Positions 15,467 through 16,416 of a stretch of DNA of 16,416 nucleotides are shown in pieces. The notes below the pieces were generated by a model that was not told where the DNA came from, did not search any database, and was given only the letters and a program-made list of their open reading frames with translations. Both the position numbers and the translations under genes were made by a program. Origin of the DNA: Lachnospiraceae bacterium (GTDB lineage: Bacteria > Bacillota > Clostridia > Lachnospirales > Lachnospiraceae); NCBI GenBank assembly GCA_003447295.1, contig DLZQ01000046.1, forward strand, positions 1-16,416, written 5' to 3'. Within the stretch, counting starts at the first letter, position 1, and every line of letters begins with the position of its first letter.

Positions 15467-15522
15467 GCAAATTTGTGCCGATGGCCCAAAGTTTGCAGGT
15501 TATTGAAAGACGTAAAGATAGG

Positions 15523-16197
15523 ATGGAAAATGCAATGATCACCATGAAAAATATAAATAAAGGCTATATGCTGGGAGAGGAGCGTCTGCCGATCCTGAAG
15601 GACATCAATTTTCAGGTAAATAAGGGAGAATATGTGGCAATCTTAGGCCCTTCCGGTTCCGGTAAGACTACGTTAATGAATATGATCGGCTGTATGGATG
15701 TGATGGACAGTGGAGAATATTATCTGGATGACATGGCAATCCATGAGACCAAAGAGGACGACCTGACCATGGTGCGCAACCGGAAGATCGGGTTCATTTT
15801 CCAGAACTATCAGCTGATCCCGACCTATAATGTCATGCAGAATATTATCATGCCCCTGCTGATGCGTGGCATGACCCATGAAGAAGCAGAAGAAAAGTGT
15901 AAAAATACTATCAAACTGCTGGGGCTGGATCATCGTATCGGACATAAGCCAAACGAGCTGTCCGGCGGACAGAAGCAGAGAGTATCCATTGCCAGAGCAC
16001 TGGTGGGACAGCCGGCGATCTTGTTAGCGGATGAGCCTACCGGTGCTCTGGACCAGACCAGCGGTAAGGAAGTACTAAAGCTGTTCCGGGAACTGAACGA
16101 TATGGGCAACACCATCGTCATGATCACCCATGACCTGGGCGTAGCACAGTCAGCGAAACGTATCGTGCGTATTGTGGACGGACAGTTACAGCAATAA
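15523..16197 (+). CDS. ABC transporter ATP-binding protein (MacB/LolD-type), partner of the exporter
   Basis: The nucleotide-binding subunit drives the MacB-type permease. From ATG 15523 (224 residues) the motifs are Walker A GPSGSGKT (42-49), Q-loop Gln94 (IFQNYQLIP), signature LSGGQKQR (145-152), Walker B ILLADE ending at Glu170, D-loop ALD (174-176) and H-loop His202 (MITHD). All catalytic residues are present. The N-terminal form (MENAMITMKNINKGYMLGEE) fits the LolD/MacB/YknY group. The longer frame from GTG 15445 starts inside a hairpin, and the extra 26 residues do not fit the family. ATG at 15535 is also possible, with GGATGGA before it. It is the last gene of the operon; its 3' end overlaps a convergent gene. 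Confidence 0.93.
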   Translation: MENAMITMKNINKGYMLGEERLPILKDINFQVNKGEYVAILGPSGSGKTTLMNMIGCMDVMDSGEYYLDDMAIHETKEDDLTMVRNRKIGFIFQNYQLIPTYNVMQNIIMPLLMRGMTHEEAEEKCKNTIKLLGLDHRIGHKPNELSGGQKQRVSIARALVGQPAILLADEPTGALDQTSGKEVLKLFRELNDMGNTIVMITHDLGVAQSAKRIVRIVDGQLQQ

Positions 16198-16416
16198 GGG
16201 ATAGTCACTCAGCCAACGGGAAAGAGGCTGGGACTGTTCCAGACCGGATTTCAGGGTACGGTCGGCATCCGATTTATTTTCTGCCGGTATTATCAGCAGA
16301 AATTCTTTCCCGTCCATAAGTACACCGCAGAATACTGTTTTCAGATCCCGGGAGATAAGAAACATATTTCCCGGGATATTTGTTACAGATTCGGTCAGGC
16401 AGGAGTAATAGGGTTC
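16186..16416 (-). CDS. Unidentified gene, C-terminal part (5' end outside window)
   Basis: On the minus strand a frame is open from the right window edge (base 16416) to a TAA (complement of 16186-16188), giving 76 residues with no start in view. The composition looks like real protein, with alternating hydrophobic and charged residues such as TVFCGVLMDGKEFLLIIPAE and a final WLSDYPLLL. It fits the space exactly up to the end of the ABC ATPase gene, which it overlaps by 12 bases in convergent orientation. I do not recognise the family. No start or motif can be checked, so it could also be chance openness, though 76 stop-free codons ending at the neighbour's stop favour a gene. Confidence 0.5.
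   Translation of the reverse strand, partial: EPYYSCLTESVTNIPGNMFLISRDLKTVFCGVLMDGKEFLLIIPAENKSDADRTLKSGLEQSQPLSRWLSDYPLLL
16345..16377. repeat. Inverted repeat with two CCCGGG cores
   Basis: ATCCCGGGA (16345-16353) is matched by TCCCGGGAT (16369-16377), a perfect 9-bp dyad with a 15-base loop, followed on the plus strand by ATTTGTT. It could terminate the rightward efflux operon, but it lies within the open minus-strand frame, so coincidence is possible. Confidence 0.35.

Overview
The window looks like a chromosomal stretch from a Gram-positive gut Clostridium relative, most likely Lachnospiraceae. This rests on the HsdS and HsdR protein style, strong GGAGG-type ribosome binding sites with frequent GTG/TTG starts, RepA_N and XRE genes typical of Clostridia mobile elements, and a MacAB-like exporter with no outer-membrane partner. 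The taxonomic call is inference from protein style, not from a search.

Region 1 (1-3926): the 3' part of a type I restriction-modification locus. The window opens inside hsdS, within a (GACA)n tetranucleotide tract that is in frame with the downstream half of the specificity subunit. A complete hsdR (1069 aa) follows and ends at a hairpin terminator. hsdM is not in the window and presumably lies to the left.

Region 2 (3927-6142): a mobile-element-like segment. It holds an XRE regulator on the minus strand, a ~380 bp divergent intergenic region with four separate inverted repeats (candidate transfer or replication origin), a short RepA_N-domain protein, a 75-aa ORF overlapping it, and a 96-aa coiled-coil/HTH protein behind a near-consensus promoter containing a palindrome. 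No integrase or relaxase is visible, so this is either a remnant or part of an element whose other genes lie elsewhere.

Region 3 (6143-7963): AT-rich accessory genes. A DinD-family gene is preceded by a perfect 12-bp hairpin. A KilA-N-type gene follows, broken by an in-frame TAG inside a conserved motif. Both families are commonly found near type I R-M loci and phage-like islands.

Region 4 (7964-8666): a decayed border. It has a strong hairpin, then a badly degraded DUF554 membrane-protein gene on the minus strand (internal deletions, a frameshift, a nonsense codon), then the leader of the efflux operon. Base composition changes visibly here from AT-rich to more balanced.

Region 5 (8667-16197): a MacAB-like export operon. 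Three consecutive membrane-fusion/adaptor (HlyD/MacA-type) paralogues are followed by a MacB-type permease and an ABC ATPase. The first adaptor is split by an in-frame TAG in a Gly-rich linker and lacks the C-terminal membrane-proximal domain. Adaptors 2 and 3 carry quite different low-complexity inserts at the same domain position, and the permease has a Gly-rich extracytoplasmic insert. A perfect hairpin separates permease and ATPase. The window ends with the 3' end of an unidentified minus-strand gene that overlaps the ATPase stop.

The most interesting points are the SSR in hsdS (possible phase-variable specificity), the hairpin-rich origin-like region, the dinD/KilA-N pair with its hairpin leader, and the three-adaptor exporter with divergent low-complexity inserts.
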